Assembly: GCA_946614435.1 (NCBI GenBank)
Contig: CAMOGW010000007.1
Coordinates: forward strand, 1-64,000
DNA from: an uncultured Prevotella sp.
GTDB taxonomy: Bacteria > Bacteroidota > Bacteroidia > Bacteroidales > Bacteroidaceae
DNA: 64,000 nt
Direction of reading: 5' to 3'
Shown: positions 52,769 to 62,766 of the stretch, piece by piece
Layout of the letters: the number at the start of each line of letters is the position of its first letter
How positions within the stretch are numbered: the first letter of the stretch is position 1
The notes under the pieces: generated by a model
What the model saw: only the letters and a program-made list of their open reading frames with translations
What the model was told of the DNA's origin: nothing
The model's database searches: none
Translations under genes and position numbers: made by a program

Positions 52769-53886
52769 TTCTTGGGCGTTTTAGGAGCGGGCGATGACTG
52801 GCCTTCTTGCCCTATGGGTGAGCGGAAGCGTACTTTCTCGCTATCGTCGCGTTTCTCGTGATAGAGCTTCGGCAGCGGATTGGCCAACGGCTTGTCGTAG
52901 TCTTTGCGATTGCGGAAAATGTCGATGGCCGCGTAGATGGCATGGCAAAGCATGGCGGGTGAAGCCTGGTTGCGACCTGCCATGCCGAACTGCGTGCCGA
53001 TGGCGGGAGCAGTGCGCACGATGGGCAGTCCGGCTGTGTACCTGATTCCCTCGTCAGGACAGATGGTCTTGAACGGAGTGAGACCTTGGTCATGATACAT
53101 GGCCAAGACTCCGTCGAAATGATAATAGTCGCCATTGCCGAAGAAATTGTCGGCTGCATAGGGGCCGAATGCCTGAATGCCCTTGTTCTCCAGCTCTTCA
53201 ATGGCTGGAATGATGATTTCCTGCTCCTCTTCGCCCAAAGCGCCGTCTTCGCCGCATCGGGGATTGAGCGAGAGCACGGCAATGCGCGGACTCGTGATGC
53301 GCATGTCGCGGCGTAGCGATTCGAAGAAACGCTCGCCTTTCTCGACGATCTTCTGCTTGGTGATGGATTCAGAGATGTCTTTGATGGCAACATTGTTGGT
53401 CACCAGTGCCACGCGGAGTTCTTCGTTCATCAGGATGCTGATGCCAGCCCCCTTGCCCAGCTTGCGCTCCAGGTAGTCGGCATGTCCCTGAAAGCCCTCG
53501 ATCGTGCTGCGGTTCACTGGGGCGGTGACCAACACCTGAACCAGCCCTTTCTGATAGTCCTCGATAGCTCTGTCGATGGCGCTCAACGCTGCCTTGCCTG
53601 ATTCAGGGGTTGCTTCTCCAAAGGTGACGTTGACATCATCATCGTTGAAGCAGTTCAGCAGATTGACCTTGTTGGGATGGGCTTCTTCAGCATTGTTTAT
53701 CACAGAGAGCTGCAGCTCGCTGTGAATGGAATGGGCATGATAGGTGGCCAGCTTTGACGAGCCGTAAATGACAGGGGTACACAACTCGAGCATGGTGGAA
53801 TCTTCAAATGCCTTGAAAATCATCTCATAACCAATGCCGTTCGTATCGCCACTCGTGATGGCTACAATTATTTTCTTATCGTTCAT
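52765..53886 (-). CDS. pdxA: 4-hydroxythreonine-4-phosphate dehydrogenase
   Basis: NAD-dependent step of pyridoxal phosphate synthesis (DXP-dependent route). N-terminal IIVAITSGDTNGIGYEMIFK, the substrate region TAPVNRSTIEGFQGHADYLE with a metal-binding His, and FDGVLAMYHDQGLTPFKT with another. 373 residues; slightly longer than the E. coli protein because of a C-terminal Ser/Pro tail. The 3' end overlaps the next gene by four bases. The gap from rlmN is 28 bases. Confidence 0.96.
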   Translation of the reverse strand: MNDKKIIVAITSGDTNGIGYEMIFKAFEDSTMLELCTPVIYGSSKLATYHAHSIHSELQLSVINNAEEAHPNKVNLLNCFNDDDVNVTFGEATPESGKAALSAIDRAIEDYQKGLVQVLVTAPVNRSTIEGFQGHADYLERKLGKGAGISILMNEELRVALVTNNVAIKDISESITKQKIVEKGERFFESLRRDMRITSPRIAVLSLNPRCGEDGALGEEEQEIIIPAIEELENKGIQAFGPYAADNFFGNGDYYHFDGVLAMYHDQGLTPFKTICPDEGIRYTAGLPIVRTAPAIGTQFGMAGRNQASPAMLCHAIYAAIDIFRNRKDYDKPLANPLPKLYHEKRDDSEKVRFRSPIGQEGQSSPAPKTPKN

Positions 53887-53914
53887 ATTTCAGTTAGATT
53901 GTTATTGTTTTAAA

Positions 53915-54985
53915 TCATTCTTTTTCGTTCTTTTTCGCTGTTGAGAGCAATCCGCAGGCAGCGTAGATGTCTTGTCCACGGCTTGCCCGTATGGTGGTAT
54001 AGACTCCGTGGCTCGTGAGATAGTCACGCAGTGATTCCATGCGCTTCTCATCGGCTCCAGGGAGGTCTATGTTCGGAATCGGGTGAAACCGGATCAGGTT
54101 CACCCTACATTCAAGTCCCTTGAGCAGCTTCACGATCTCGCGTCCATGCTCCATCGTGTCGTTGAGACCTGCAAAGCAGATGTACTCGAACGAACACCGG
54201 CGCTGGTGGGTGAAGTCATATTGCTTGAGCAGCGCCACTACGTCGGTGAGATGCTGACTCCGTTCTACTGGCATGAGCTCGGCTCGCTGGCGGTGGAGTG
54301 GTGAGTGCATGGAGATGGCCACGTGGCACTGGCTCTCGTCGAGAAAACGCTTCAGCTTGTCGATGATGCCCACCGAACTCACGGTGATGCGCTTAGGGCT
54401 CCAGGCAACTCCTTGCTCGCTTGTCAGGATGTGTGTGGCATGAAGCACATTGTCTAAATTGTCCATCGGCTCACCCTGTCCCATGAACACAATGTTGGTT
54501 AAGCGTTCACGCTCGGGTAGGGAGTATATCTGATTGAGAATGTCGGCGGTGGTCAGATGCCCTTCGAACCCCTGTTTGCCAGTCTGACAGAACAGACAAT
54601 TCATTTTGCAGCCCACTTGGCATGACACACAGAGCGTTGCCCGGTCTTTGTCGGGAATGAACACGGTCTCAACAAACAAATGTCTTGAACCGTTCTCGGA
54701 AGTAGTCCTTACGGGAAAGAGATACTTGATGGTTCCGTCGATACTCTTCTGGCAGTCGATGGGCGGCATGGAACCTATACAGTAGGCGGCAGCCAGACGT
54801 TCGCGATTGGCTTTCGAGAGATTGGTCATCTCGTCGATAGACGTGACGCCCTTCTCGTAGATCCATCGCGAAATCTGTCCTCCAGTAAAATTGGGCATGC
54901 CTAAGCTTTTGGCCACCTCTTTTAGTTCTGCGGTAGTCTTACCGAGGAGCACCTCTTTCTTTGTTTCACTGCAAGCTTCAGCCAT
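53915..54985 (-). CDS. rlmN: 23S rRNA (adenine-2503-C2)-methyltransferase
   Basis: Radical SAM enzyme that methylates A2503 of 23S rRNA and A37 of some tRNAs. The iron-sulfur cysteines are Cys126, Cys130 and Cys133 in QVGCKMNCLFC. Other motifs: GQGEPMDNLDNV, SSVGIIDKL, and a C-terminal RASRGQDIYAACGLL with the catalytic Cys. The ATG at 54985 gives 356 residues; a longer frame from 55057 overlaps fbp. A Cfr-type resistance enzyme is an alternative, but the context and motifs favour RlmN. Confidence 0.95.
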   Translation of the reverse strand: MAEACSETKKEVLLGKTTAELKEVAKSLGMPNFTGGQISRWIYEKGVTSIDEMTNLSKANRERLAAAYCIGSMPPIDCQKSIDGTIKYLFPVRTTSENGSRHLFVETVFIPDKDRATLCVSCQVGCKMNCLFCQTGKQGFEGHLTTADILNQIYSLPERERLTNIVFMGQGEPMDNLDNVLHATHILTSEQGVAWSPKRITVSSVGIIDKLKRFLDESQCHVAISMHSPLHRQRAELMPVERSQHLTDVVALLKQYDFTHQRRCSFEYICFAGLNDTMEHGREIVKLLKGLECRVNLIRFHPIPNIDLPGADEKRMESLRDYLTSHGVYTTIRASRGQDIYAACGLLSTAKKNEKE

Positions 54986-55016
54986 GATATATACTGATTG
55001 ATGTGTGTGATGCTCT

Positions 55017-56981
55017 TTAGTTTCTCTTCTCCTTGATGATGCCGTGCCTGTAGGCATAGAGTAGGTTCTTCAGGTCTGCAATCTGGTGGCGCAGCTCCTC
55101 GCCCTTGTCCGTATCGGCTACAAGCATGCGGTGGGTTGACATTTCAACAATCTGAGTGGTCGATTTGATGTCGGTTCCCCTTATGATGGCATCTTGGGCA
55201 CTGGTGAACGGCTCGTGCTGTACGAGTTGGAATCCCCGGCTGTGATAGACGAGCGTGTAACCGGCAATGCCTGTCTCTGAATGATAAGCCTCTGAGAAAC
55301 CACCGTCAATCACCATCAGCTTTCCTCCTGCCTTGATGGGATTCTCGCCCTTCGACGCATGAACGGGCACATGTCCGTTGATGATATGGCGATTCGTACC
55401 GCTCACACCGAAAGCATCGAGAATGCGATCGCAGATTTCCTCTGAGTCTCTCAGCAGGAAGTAGTTGCCTTTCTCTTCCTTGTAAGTATCGCGGTCACTC
55501 AGGAAATAGCGCTCGAAAGTAGCCATCTTCGACTTGTCGAACAGTGGGGAGTCCTTGCCGCACCAAAGGTAGAGGAAGTAATCCTTTGCATACTGTTTGA
55601 GGTCGGCAGGCGAATCGTTTTGGAAAGCGGCTCTCACCAACTGCCCGATATACGACATGAGCTCTTTCCCTGCATATTGCTTCCCTAAGATTTCCACGTT
55701 CTTCAAAGTCCCGTCGGCATTTAGGGGGATGGAGGCGTGGAAGAGCAGATTCTGATTGCAGATGTTATACATGCACCCGTGGCTGAGGATGATGCGTATA
55801 TGCTTTCTGAGCTTTTCGCTCACGCGGAACGAGTGATGCAGCTTCTGCATGAGAGCCGTCTCTTCTTCAGTCATCTCAGACGGATGATTGGGGTCGATGG
55901 TGGGGAAATTGCACGATTTCATCTCGTAGGCTTTTCCGGCAATGGTGCAGGTATGCTTCTCAAAATCAATAGTCTCCAACAAACAGCGGTCCTCCATGTT
56001 CCATTCAGGGCGACGGTGGAAGATGCTGGCTTCCTGCTTGAACTGAATGACGGAGATTGCCTTGTGCATCTTGGCTGTCAGCTGCAGTGTCTTGTCGTCC
56101 ATGGAGATTCCTTTCAGGAGCTTTGGAATGAACTCAGTACACGGATCGTCGCCATAGGTCTCCAATGCAAATGTTGCAAGGGGAACGAGGTTGATGCCAT
56201 ATCCTTCTTCAAGCGTGGCAAGGTTGGCATAGCGGAGCGATAGGCGAAGGACATTGCATATACATGCATCGTTGCCTGCCGAGGCTCCCATCCAGAGCAT
56301 GTCATGGTTGCCCCATTGAATGTCCCATGCATGGTATTGGCGCAAGGTGTCGAGAATGATGTGTGCTCCGGGACCTCGATCATAGATGTCGCCTAAGATG
56401 TGGAGCTGGTCGATAGCCAGCCGGTGAATGACGTTGCAGATGGCCGTGATAAAGTCGTCGGCACGTCCTGTTGATATGATTGTGTCAACAATAACAGCTA
56501 CATACGCAGCCTTGTCTTGGTCGTCGGAGCGTTCATGGAGCAGCTCTTCAATAATGTAGGAGAATTCTTCCGGCAGGGACTTGCGCACTTTCGAGCGCGT
56601 ATATTTAGATGACACTTCGCGACACACCTTCACCAGCTGATGAATGGTGATGTGATACCAGTCGTCAATGTCTTGTTCTACAGCTTTAATAAGCTCCAGC
56701 TTCTGTTCTGGATAGTAGATGAGCGTGCAGAGTTCTTTTTTCTCAGTCTCACGTATAGAGTTGCCGAATATTTCCGATACCTTACGCTTGATGTTTCCGG
56801 AGGCATTTTTCAGCACGTGAATGAAAGCCTCATGCTCTCCGTGCAGATCAGCCAGAAAGTGTTCTGTGCCCTTGGGCAAGTTTAGGATTGCTTCAAGGTT
56901 GATAATTTCCCCTGCAGCATCTGCTACGGTAGGGAATGTATGTGAAAGCAGATTTAAATATCGTTCTTCTTCGTTATTCAT
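55017..56981 (-). CDS. fbp: Fructose-1,6-bisphosphatase class III
   Basis: Gluconeogenic phosphatase of the Firmicutes type, built on a metallophosphatase fold. Metal motifs: LADLHGEHEAF, GDIYDRGPGAHIILD, QWGNHDMLWMGA, and NGHVPVHASKGENP near the C-terminus. At 654 residues it fits B. subtilis Fbp and not the smaller class I enzyme. Its ATG overlaps the stop of the upstream GT-B half protein (ATGA). The gap to rlmN is 31 bases, so the genes are probably on one transcript. Confidence 0.95.
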   Translation of the reverse strand: MNNEEERYLNLLSHTFPTVADAAGEIINLEAILNLPKGTEHFLADLHGEHEAFIHVLKNASGNIKRKVSEIFGNSIRETEKKELCTLIYYPEQKLELIKAVEQDIDDWYHITIHQLVKVCREVSSKYTRSKVRKSLPEEFSYIIEELLHERSDDQDKAAYVAVIVDTIISTGRADDFITAICNVIHRLAIDQLHILGDIYDRGPGAHIILDTLRQYHAWDIQWGNHDMLWMGASAGNDACICNVLRLSLRYANLATLEEGYGINLVPLATFALETYGDDPCTEFIPKLLKGISMDDKTLQLTAKMHKAISVIQFKQEASIFHRRPEWNMEDRCLLETIDFEKHTCTIAGKAYEMKSCNFPTIDPNHPSEMTEEETALMQKLHHSFRVSEKLRKHIRIILSHGCMYNICNQNLLFHASIPLNADGTLKNVEILGKQYAGKELMSYIGQLVRAAFQNDSPADLKQYAKDYFLYLWCGKDSPLFDKSKMATFERYFLSDRDTYKEEKGNYFLLRDSEEICDRILDAFGVSGTNRHIINGHVPVHASKGENPIKAGGKLMVIDGGFSEAYHSETGIAGYTLVYHSRGFQLVQHEPFTSAQDAIIRGTDIKSTTQIVEMSTHRMLVADTDKGEELRHQIADLKNLLYAYRHGIIKEKRN

Positions 56982-58009
56982 ATTTCAAGATGTTTTTCTA
57001 TCTTCTCTCTGATTCGTTTTGCCTCAGTGCCGTTTGTCGGAGCACAGGGCATGAAACCTTCGTCAAAGTTACTTTGTTCTTTCAATATTTGCAGAAGGGC
57101 AGAAAAGAAACTGTCCAGCCGTTCACTCTTTAGCTGTTGCATCAGCACGTCATCCTCAACATCGTCGTGTCTTAATGCTTGGTCCAGTTCCAGCAAAGGC
57201 AATAAGGACAGCTCGCCGGCTTCTGCTTTTTGCCGTATCTCTCTGACCATCTCGATGATGGGCTTTCCTGCGACTGACGCTGGCTTTTTATAATCATTGG
57301 GCAGATAACTGGATAGGAGGCTTCTTCGTGGAATGCTGATTCCCATGTTCACCATCCCTCTTTCTAAATAAGGTGTGACGCCCTCTTGCTCAGCATAGAT
57401 GAGCATAAGATTCCAATCTGCAGAAGCTTTATCAAACGGCTTTGCCCATCTTTCATCGTGCGTGATACCCACTTTGAGTAAAGAGCGCATGGCTGCACGG
57501 GTGTTCTCGTCCATCAGTTCGAAAACATTTGAAATCATCACCTGTTCGTAAATCCTGCGATGCGCCTCTTGCAATTTCTCGATTGTCGTAGAACGTGTGA
57601 CGATAGGATTGTAAACCGTCTCTATGCGCGAGTTCCATCCTTGTTTCTTCAATTCTTCTGCCTCAATCGGGCCGCGTGCTATCATTGCATAGGCATGACC
57701 GACGAGTGTCTGAATGTTCGAGTTCATGAGCTTCTGCGGTGCTGGCTCCCACGACTCTAATTGGCCATGTGGCGTTACTACAATACGAATGCCCTGGCTT
57801 CTTGCCCAAAGAGCTGCCTTGGTGAGCTCGTTAGCATTGCAGCCATGCAGATGAAGAATGTTGGGACTGAACTCCTTGCAGCATTGTTGTACCTGTTTGG
57901 GGTCATCGCAAGCCATCATTTCCATGCTCTTATCCTTCTTCACCAGATTCACGTATTGTGCAATCATGCTGTCGGATTGCGGATATATATGAAGCACTTT
58001 TATTGACAT
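56978..58009 (-). CDS. Protein with a GT-B N-terminal half and an unassigned C-terminal part
   Basis: 343 residues. The first 130 resemble the N-terminal Rossmann half of family 4 glycosyltransferases: VLHIYPQSDSMI, NILHLHGCNANELTKAAL, and IRIVVTPHGQLESWE. At the point where a donor-binding half with E-x7-E would begin, the sequence becomes a helical, charged stretch without recognisable glycosyltransferase motifs. It could be a non-catalytic relative or a divergent enzyme. It lies between lysA (30 bases) and fbp (4-base overlap). I cannot assign a function. Confidence 0.6.
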   Translation of the reverse strand: MSIKVLHIYPQSDSMIAQYVNLVKKDKSMEMMACDDPKQVQQCCKEFSPNILHLHGCNANELTKAALWARSQGIRIVVTPHGQLESWEPAPQKLMNSNIQTLVGHAYAMIARGPIEAEELKKQGWNSRIETVYNPIVTRSTTIEKLQEAHRRIYEQVMISNVFELMDENTRAAMRSLLKVGITHDERWAKPFDKASADWNLMLIYAEQEGVTPYLERGMVNMGISIPRRSLLSSYLPNDYKKPASVAGKPIIEMVREIRQKAEAGELSLLPLLELDQALRHDDVEDDVLMQQLKSERLDSFFSALLQILKEQSNFDEGFMPCAPTNGTEAKRIREKIEKHLEI

Positions 58010-58039
58010 TCGATAGCGCAGAATTGTTAGAGCCGTTTG

Positions 58040-59200
58040 TTACATAAGATCCTCGCTGACAAAGCCTTTAGGCAGCTGTCTGCAATTATAGCTTGAAGCC
58101 ATGATCTCGCCATAGGCACCGGCAGAGCGTATTGCCATTATGTCGCCCCGATGCGCGGCATTCAGGTCAGTCTGTTTGGCAAACACGTCACTCGACTCGC
58201 AGATGGGGCCTACCACATCGTAGGTCTGCATAGGCTCCTCACTCGAAAGGTTCTCAATCTTGTGAAAGGCTTGATAGAGCGCAGGGCGAATGAGGTCGGT
58301 CATGCCTGCATCGAGTATGGCAAACTTCTTGTGAGTACCTTCTTTAATATATAAGGTACGTGAGATCAGTGATCCGCATTGCGCCACTACTGCACGTCCC
58401 AGTTCAAAGTGGATCACTTGTCCGGGACGTCTTTTCAGATGCTTCGCATAAGTATCGAAGTAGGCTTTGAAGTCGGGAATAGGTATGCGGTTAGGATGTT
58501 GGTAATCTATGCCAAGCCCTCCTCCCACGTTGATATTCTCTATGCAGATGTGATGACTCTCGAGCTGGTTCTGGAGCTCGTTGATCCGATTGCAGAGTGC
58601 TTGAAAGTCACCCATGTCCAAGATCTGTGAGCCGATATGGAAATGCAGTCCCACGAACTTCACGTTCTTCAGCTGTGCGGCCAGTTCTATGACACTTTGC
58701 ATGTCGCGCATGGCAATGCCGAACTTGTTCTCAGCCAAGCCAGTGGTGATATTCGCATGAGTATGTGCTCCCACATCCGGATTGATGCGGAAAGCCACTT
58801 TGGCCGTCTTGCCCCTTGCACCGGCAAGCTCATTGATGACTTCCAGTTCGGGCACGCTTTCAACATTGAAGCAGAAGATGTCGTGGTCCAGACCCAGCTC
58901 TATCTCCCAGTCGCTTTTGCCCACGCCAGCGAAGACAATCTTGTCGTGTGGAAATCCTGCTCGGATAGCAGCTTCAATCTCACCGCCACTCACACAGTCG
59001 GCTCCCAATCCTGCCTCACGAATGTAGCGCAGCACCTTGGGATTTGCATTGGCCTTCACGGCATAGTGAACGCAGAAGTCTTCATGCTTTCGAGTTTCCT
59101 CGTTGATAGCTCGTAGCGTTGTCCTTAACAGCTCCGTGTCATAGTAATAGAAGGGTGTCCGCATTTTTGCGAACTGTTCTAATGGGAACTTGCCTTTCAT
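58040..59200 (-). CDS. lysA: Diaminopimelate decarboxylase
   Basis: PLP enzyme for the last step of lysine synthesis. The PLP lysine is Lys49 in YAVKANANP. Other features: SGGEIEAAI, FHIGSQI, NVGGGLGIDY, and the C-terminal GPICESSDVF that completes the active site of the partner subunit. 386 residues. It directly follows lysC (21 bases), so the first and last steps of the pathway are cotranscribed. Confidence 0.97.
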   Translation of the reverse strand: MKGKFPLEQFAKMRTPFYYYDTELLRTTLRAINEETRKHEDFCVHYAVKANANPKVLRYIREAGLGADCVSGGEIEAAIRAGFPHDKIVFAGVGKSDWEIELGLDHDIFCFNVESVPELEVINELAGARGKTAKVAFRINPDVGAHTHANITTGLAENKFGIAMRDMQSVIELAAQLKNVKFVGLHFHIGSQILDMGDFQALCNRINELQNQLESHHICIENINVGGGLGIDYQHPNRIPIPDFKAYFDTYAKHLKRRPGQVIHFELGRAVVAQCGSLISRTLYIKEGTHKKFAILDAGMTDLIRPALYQAFHKIENLSSEEPMQTYDVVGPICESSDVFAKQTDLNAAHRGDIMAIRSAGAYGEIMASSYNCRQLPKGFVSEDLM

Positions 59201-59221
59201 TTTTTGTTGGAGGAGGTATTG

Positions 59222-60541
59222 TTATTTGTTGAACAGTGTGTCACTCAGTGCCTGAAGTGCGCGTTTCTTGTCTTCCTCACGTACCAGGAATGATATATTA
59301 TAGTTCGATCCACCGTAGCTGATCATTCGTACCGGGATGTTCTTCATGGCATCCAGCACGCGCGTCTCGAAGCCGATGTTCGACCAGTCGAGGTCTCCTA
59401 CCACACATACCACGCACATGCCAGTGTCAACGGTCACAGTACCGTACTTCTTCAACTCGTCAACAATCTCGCCTAAGTGGGCCGAATTGTCTATTGACAT
59501 GGAAACGCCTACCTCAGAGGTACACACCATGTCGATAGGTGTCTGATAGCTCTCAAAGATTTCGAACACCTTGCGCAGGAAGCCTGTGGCAAGCAACATG
59601 CGGCTCGACTTAATCTTGATGGCGATGATGTTGTCCTTTGCAGCCACGGCTTTGATTTTGCCGTATTCCGTAGCATTCGAAATAGTGGTGCCTTCAGCAT
59701 CGGGATCCATCGTGTTGAGCAGACGCACGGGAATACCTGCATATTTGGCAGGCTGTACGCAGGTGGGGTGCAGGATCTTTGCTCCGAAATAAGCCAGCTC
59801 GGCAGCCTCTTCGAAATGGAGCTGATGTACGGGCTCTGTTTTGTCAACGATACGCGGGTCGTTGTTGTGCATACCGTCAATGTCGGTCCAGATTTGAATC
59901 TCCTCGGCATTAATGGCAGCACCGATGAGTGAGGCGGTATAGTCGCTGCCGCCACGTTGCAGGTTGTCAATCTCTCCGTAAGCATTGCGGCAGATGAAGC
60001 CTTGGGTGACATATACCTGATGACCGCCTTCCTTCTCAAGAATTGCATTCAGCTTCTCTTTGATATAGACGGGGTCTGGCTCAGCGTTCTTGTCTGTACG
60101 CATGAAGTCGAGTGCATTAATCAGGATGGCATCAATGCTTTGCTCCTTCATGTAGTTTACGACCATATTGGTTGACATCATCTCGCCTTGTGCTACGATG
60201 CTCTTCTCCTCGAAGCTCGTGAACAGTTCCTTCGTGAACGAACGCAGATACTGAAACTCATCGCGCAAGAAGTCGTTCGTCATCTGCTTATATTCGCTGC
60301 TCGTATAGAGCTCCTCCGTGTGGTGCAGGTACTTTTGTTCCAGCCTGTTGATCACTTCGTTTGCTCCGTCGGCATTCTTCTTGTAAAGATAATCCGAGAT
60401 TTCAACCAGGGAGTTGGTCGTACCCGACATGGCTGACAATACCACAAACACTGGCTCACCCGACTTTGTGATGAGCTTTGTCACTTCCTTCATTCTTTGC
60501 GGGCTACCTACTGAGGTGCCACCGAACTTCATTACTTTCAT
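59222..60541 (-). CDS. lysC: Aspartate kinase, monofunctional
   Basis: First step of the aspartate pathway to lysine, threonine and methionine. The catalytic N-terminus KFGGTSVG (5-12) and YTASLIGAAINAEEIQIWTDIDG are clear. Two C-terminal ACT domains (about 300-439; AVAAKDNIIAIKIKSS, CVVGDLDW) indicate feedback control by an amino acid. No homoserine dehydrogenase fusion. 439 residues. The gap to ftsE is 36 bases. No lysine riboswitch can fit in that space. Confidence 0.96.
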   Translation of the reverse strand: MKVMKFGGTSVGSPQRMKEVTKLITKSGEPVFVVLSAMSGTTNSLVEISDYLYKKNADGANEVINRLEQKYLHHTEELYTSSEYKQMTNDFLRDEFQYLRSFTKELFTSFEEKSIVAQGEMMSTNMVVNYMKEQSIDAILINALDFMRTDKNAEPDPVYIKEKLNAILEKEGGHQVYVTQGFICRNAYGEIDNLQRGGSDYTASLIGAAINAEEIQIWTDIDGMHNNDPRIVDKTEPVHQLHFEEAAELAYFGAKILHPTCVQPAKYAGIPVRLLNTMDPDAEGTTISNATEYGKIKAVAAKDNIIAIKIKSSRMLLATGFLRKVFEIFESYQTPIDMVCTSEVGVSMSIDNSAHLGEIVDELKKYGTVTVDTGMCVVCVVGDLDWSNIGFETRVLDAMKNIPVRMISYGGSNYNISFLVREEDKKRALQALSDTLFNK

Positions 60542-60577
60542 AGTCTTTGTATATGTTTTTTATTTTCGTTTCTGTCC

Positions 60578-61282
60578 TTATTCCAGACTTTTCTCCATTT
60601 CCTGTTTCTCGTTTTCGCTTGAAACCTTTTCCAGCTTACCGTCAAAGCAGCGATACACAATGCCCGGATAGAGATCCAGCAAAGGCATGTTGTGTGTGGA
60701 CATTACAACAGCAGTCCCTTCTTGTGAAATCTTGCGCAATATTTCCATGATGTTCTTTGCCGTCTCGGGGTCGAGATTGCCAGTCGGCTCGTCAGCCACA
60801 ATCATCTTCGGGCTGTTGAGCAGTGCACGTGCAATAGCCACACGCTGCTGTTCGCCACCTGAAAGCTCGTGAGGCAGACACAACATCTTGTCTTTCATGT
60901 TTACCAGGCTGAGCACCTCTTCGATGCGGTCATCTACTTGTGATTTCTTCCACCCGGTAGCTCTAAGCACGAATCTCAGGTTCTTATACACGGTGAAGTG
61001 TGACAGCAGTTGAAAGTCCTGGAATACGATGCCCATCTGTCGGCGCAGAGCCGGAATGTGCTTTCGGCGTAGTGTCTTCAGATTGGTTCCAAAGACCGTT
61101 GCTTCATCTGCTTCGTCTATGTCGAGCTCGAAGTAGATGGTCTTCAGCAGCGAACTCTTTCCTGACCCCACTCGTCCGATGAGATAGATAAACTCTCCTT
61201 CACCGACGTTGAAGTCCACATTCTTCAGGATGGTCGTTCCGTCTTGTTGGCAAATTGTTGCGTTCTTATATTCTACAAGCAT
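60578..61282 (-). CDS. ftsE: Cell division ATP-binding protein FtsE-like
   Basis: ABC ATPase of 234 residues. Walker A GRVGSGKS, signature LSGGEQQRVAIAR, Walker B MIVADEPTGNLD, and the FtsE-like phrase IGRVGSGKSSLLKTIYFELD. In the FtsEX complex it controls cell wall hydrolases at the septum. ftsX is not next to it in this window. A LolD/MacB-like exporter ATPase is an alternative given only the ATPase; the Bacteroidetes FtsE group fits best. Confidence 0.85.
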   Translation of the reverse strand: MLVEYKNATICQQDGTTILKNVDFNVGEGEFIYLIGRVGSGKSSLLKTIYFELDIDEADEATVFGTNLKTLRRKHIPALRRQMGIVFQDFQLLSHFTVYKNLRFVLRATGWKKSQVDDRIEEVLSLVNMKDKMLCLPHELSGGEQQRVAIARALLNSPKMIVADEPTGNLDPETAKNIMEILRKISQEGTAVVMSTHNMPLLDLYPGIVYRCFDGKLEKVSSENEKQEMEKSLE

Positions 61283-61335
61283 TGCATGATGTTATGTGAA
61301 GTCTATAACTTATGTTCTCTTGTGCGGGATGCCGC

Positions 61336-61983
61336 TCATTTCATCGTGCCTTCAGCCTTGGCTTTCCTGCGCTGGGCATCCCAGTTAGGGTCATGACGGT
61401 GGTGCAGCTCTTCAGCCACGTCTTCGATACGGAGACCTTTGCTTGTGAGCAGCACGATGAGGTGGTAGAGTAGGTCGGAGGCTTCATATACTAAGTGCTC
61501 CTTTGTACCGTTGGTTGCCTCAATCACTGTCTCCAGTGCTTCTTCGCCCACCTTCTGTGCCATCTTGTTCACACCGTCGCTGAACAACTTAGTGGTGTAG
61601 CTGCCTTCAGGCATCTGTTTGTGGCGTAGCTCAATGAAGTCCTGCAACTCGCTTAGGAATTCTATTGGATTGCTGCTATTCTCTTCTCCCCAGCAAGTAT
61701 CAGTGCCTGTGTGGCAGGTAGGCCCTATGGGGTTCACTTTTATGAGCAGTGTATCATTGTCGCAGTCGTTCTGAATGCTCACGAGATTCAGATAGTGACC
61801 TGAAGTCTCGCCCTTTGTCCAAAGACAATTACGTGTACGACTCCAGAACGTAACATGTTTGGTTGCAACAGTCGTGTCGTAGGCTTCTTGATTCATGAAG
61901 CCCAGCATGAGCACGTTTCGTGTCTTTGCGTCTTGTATGATGGCAGGCACCAGGCCGCCGCATTTATCAAAGTCTATTTTCAT
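61336..61983 (-). CDS. hisIE: Bifunctional phosphoribosyl-AMP cyclohydrolase/phosphoribosyl-ATP diphosphatase
   Basis: Steps 2 and 3 of histidine synthesis in one chain. HisI part at about 1-110 (MLGFMNQEAYDTT, TKGETSGHYLNLVSIQNDCDND, GPTCHTGTDTCW); HisE part at about 115-215 (KLFSDGVNKMAQKVGEEALETVIEA, LLYHLIVLL). 215 residues. Last gene of hisH-hisA-hisF-hisIE, 24 bases after hisF. Confidence 0.97.
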   Translation of the reverse strand: MKIDFDKCGGLVPAIIQDAKTRNVLMLGFMNQEAYDTTVATKHVTFWSRTRNCLWTKGETSGHYLNLVSIQNDCDNDTLLIKVNPIGPTCHTGTDTCWGEENSSNPIEFLSELQDFIELRHKQMPEGSYTTKLFSDGVNKMAQKVGEEALETVIEATNGTKEHLVYEASDLLYHLIVLLTSKGLRIEDVAEELHHRHDPNWDAQRRKAKAEGTMK

Positions 61984-62007
61984 GTTATTTCAGTATGTGT
62001 CAGTTTT

Positions 62008-62766
62008 TTATAGACGAACGTCTATTCCTTCATCATGTAAATATTTCTTCAGTTCTGGAATGGCAATCTCTCCGAAGTGGAACACACTGGCAGCGAGTGC
62101 CGCATCGGCTTTGCCCAGCAGGAAGGCATCTCTGAAATGCTCTTTCTTTCCTGCACCTCCACTGGCTATGACGGGAATGTTCAGATTGTCTGCCAGTTGC
62201 GCCAATGCTTCATTGGCATAGCCAGTCTTCACCCCGTCGTGGTCCATGCTTGTGAACAGAATCTCTCCGGCTCCTCGTTCCTGTGCTTCGCGTGCCCATT
62301 CAAAGAGTCCTCGTTCCGTTCGCTCGCGCCCACCTTTCAGATAGCAGTGCCATCCGTCTTCATCGTGTCTGGCATCAATGGCACAGACACAAACCTGCGA
62401 GCCGAATTGGGTGGCTATCTCCTCAATCAGTTCCGGGCGGCGCAGGGCTGCGCTGTTCACACTCACCTTGTCGGCTCCGGCATAGAGCAGTCGCTCCACG
62501 TCGGCCAGTTCGTTGATGCCGCCTCCTACGGTGAACGGTATGTTGATGGCCTCAGCCACACGTGTGACCATTTCCGTGAAGGTCTTTCGGCCTTCAAACG
62601 AAGCCGTGATGTCAAGGAATACCAGTTCGTCGGCTCCAGCCTGACTGTAGGCTTTGCCTAATTCCACAGGATTCCCCGCGCTCCTGAGTCCCACGAAGTT
62701 GACTCCCTTAACTGTTTCGCCGTTCTTTACGTCGAGACAAGGAATTATTCTGCGTGCCAGTGCCAT
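62008..62766 (-). CDS. hisF: Imidazole glycerol phosphate synthase, cyclase subunit
   Basis: TIM barrel that closes the imidazole ring with ammonia from HisH. N-terminal [16 protein letters not shown] with the catalytic Asp, and the later [21 protein letters not shown]-terminal [12 protein letters not shown] and the phosphate-binding repeats are normal. 252 residues. Its start overlaps the end of hisA by 22 bases. Confidence 0.97.
   Translation of the reverse strand: MALARRIIPCLDVKNGETVKGVNFVGLRSAGNPVELGKAYSQAGADELVFLDITASFEGRKTFTEMVTRVAEAINIPFTVGGGINELADVERLLYAGADKVSVNSAALRRPELIEEIATQFGSQVCVCAIDARHDEDGWHCYLKGGRERTERGLFEWAREAQERGAGEILFTSMDHDGVKTGYANEALAQLADNLNIPVIASGGAGKKEHFRDAFLLGKADAALAASVFHFGEIAIPELKKYLHDEGIDVRL

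Noticed and set aside
60542..60577. Lysine riboswitch before lysC
   Set aside because: The gap between ftsE and lysC is only 36 bases, far too short for the element.
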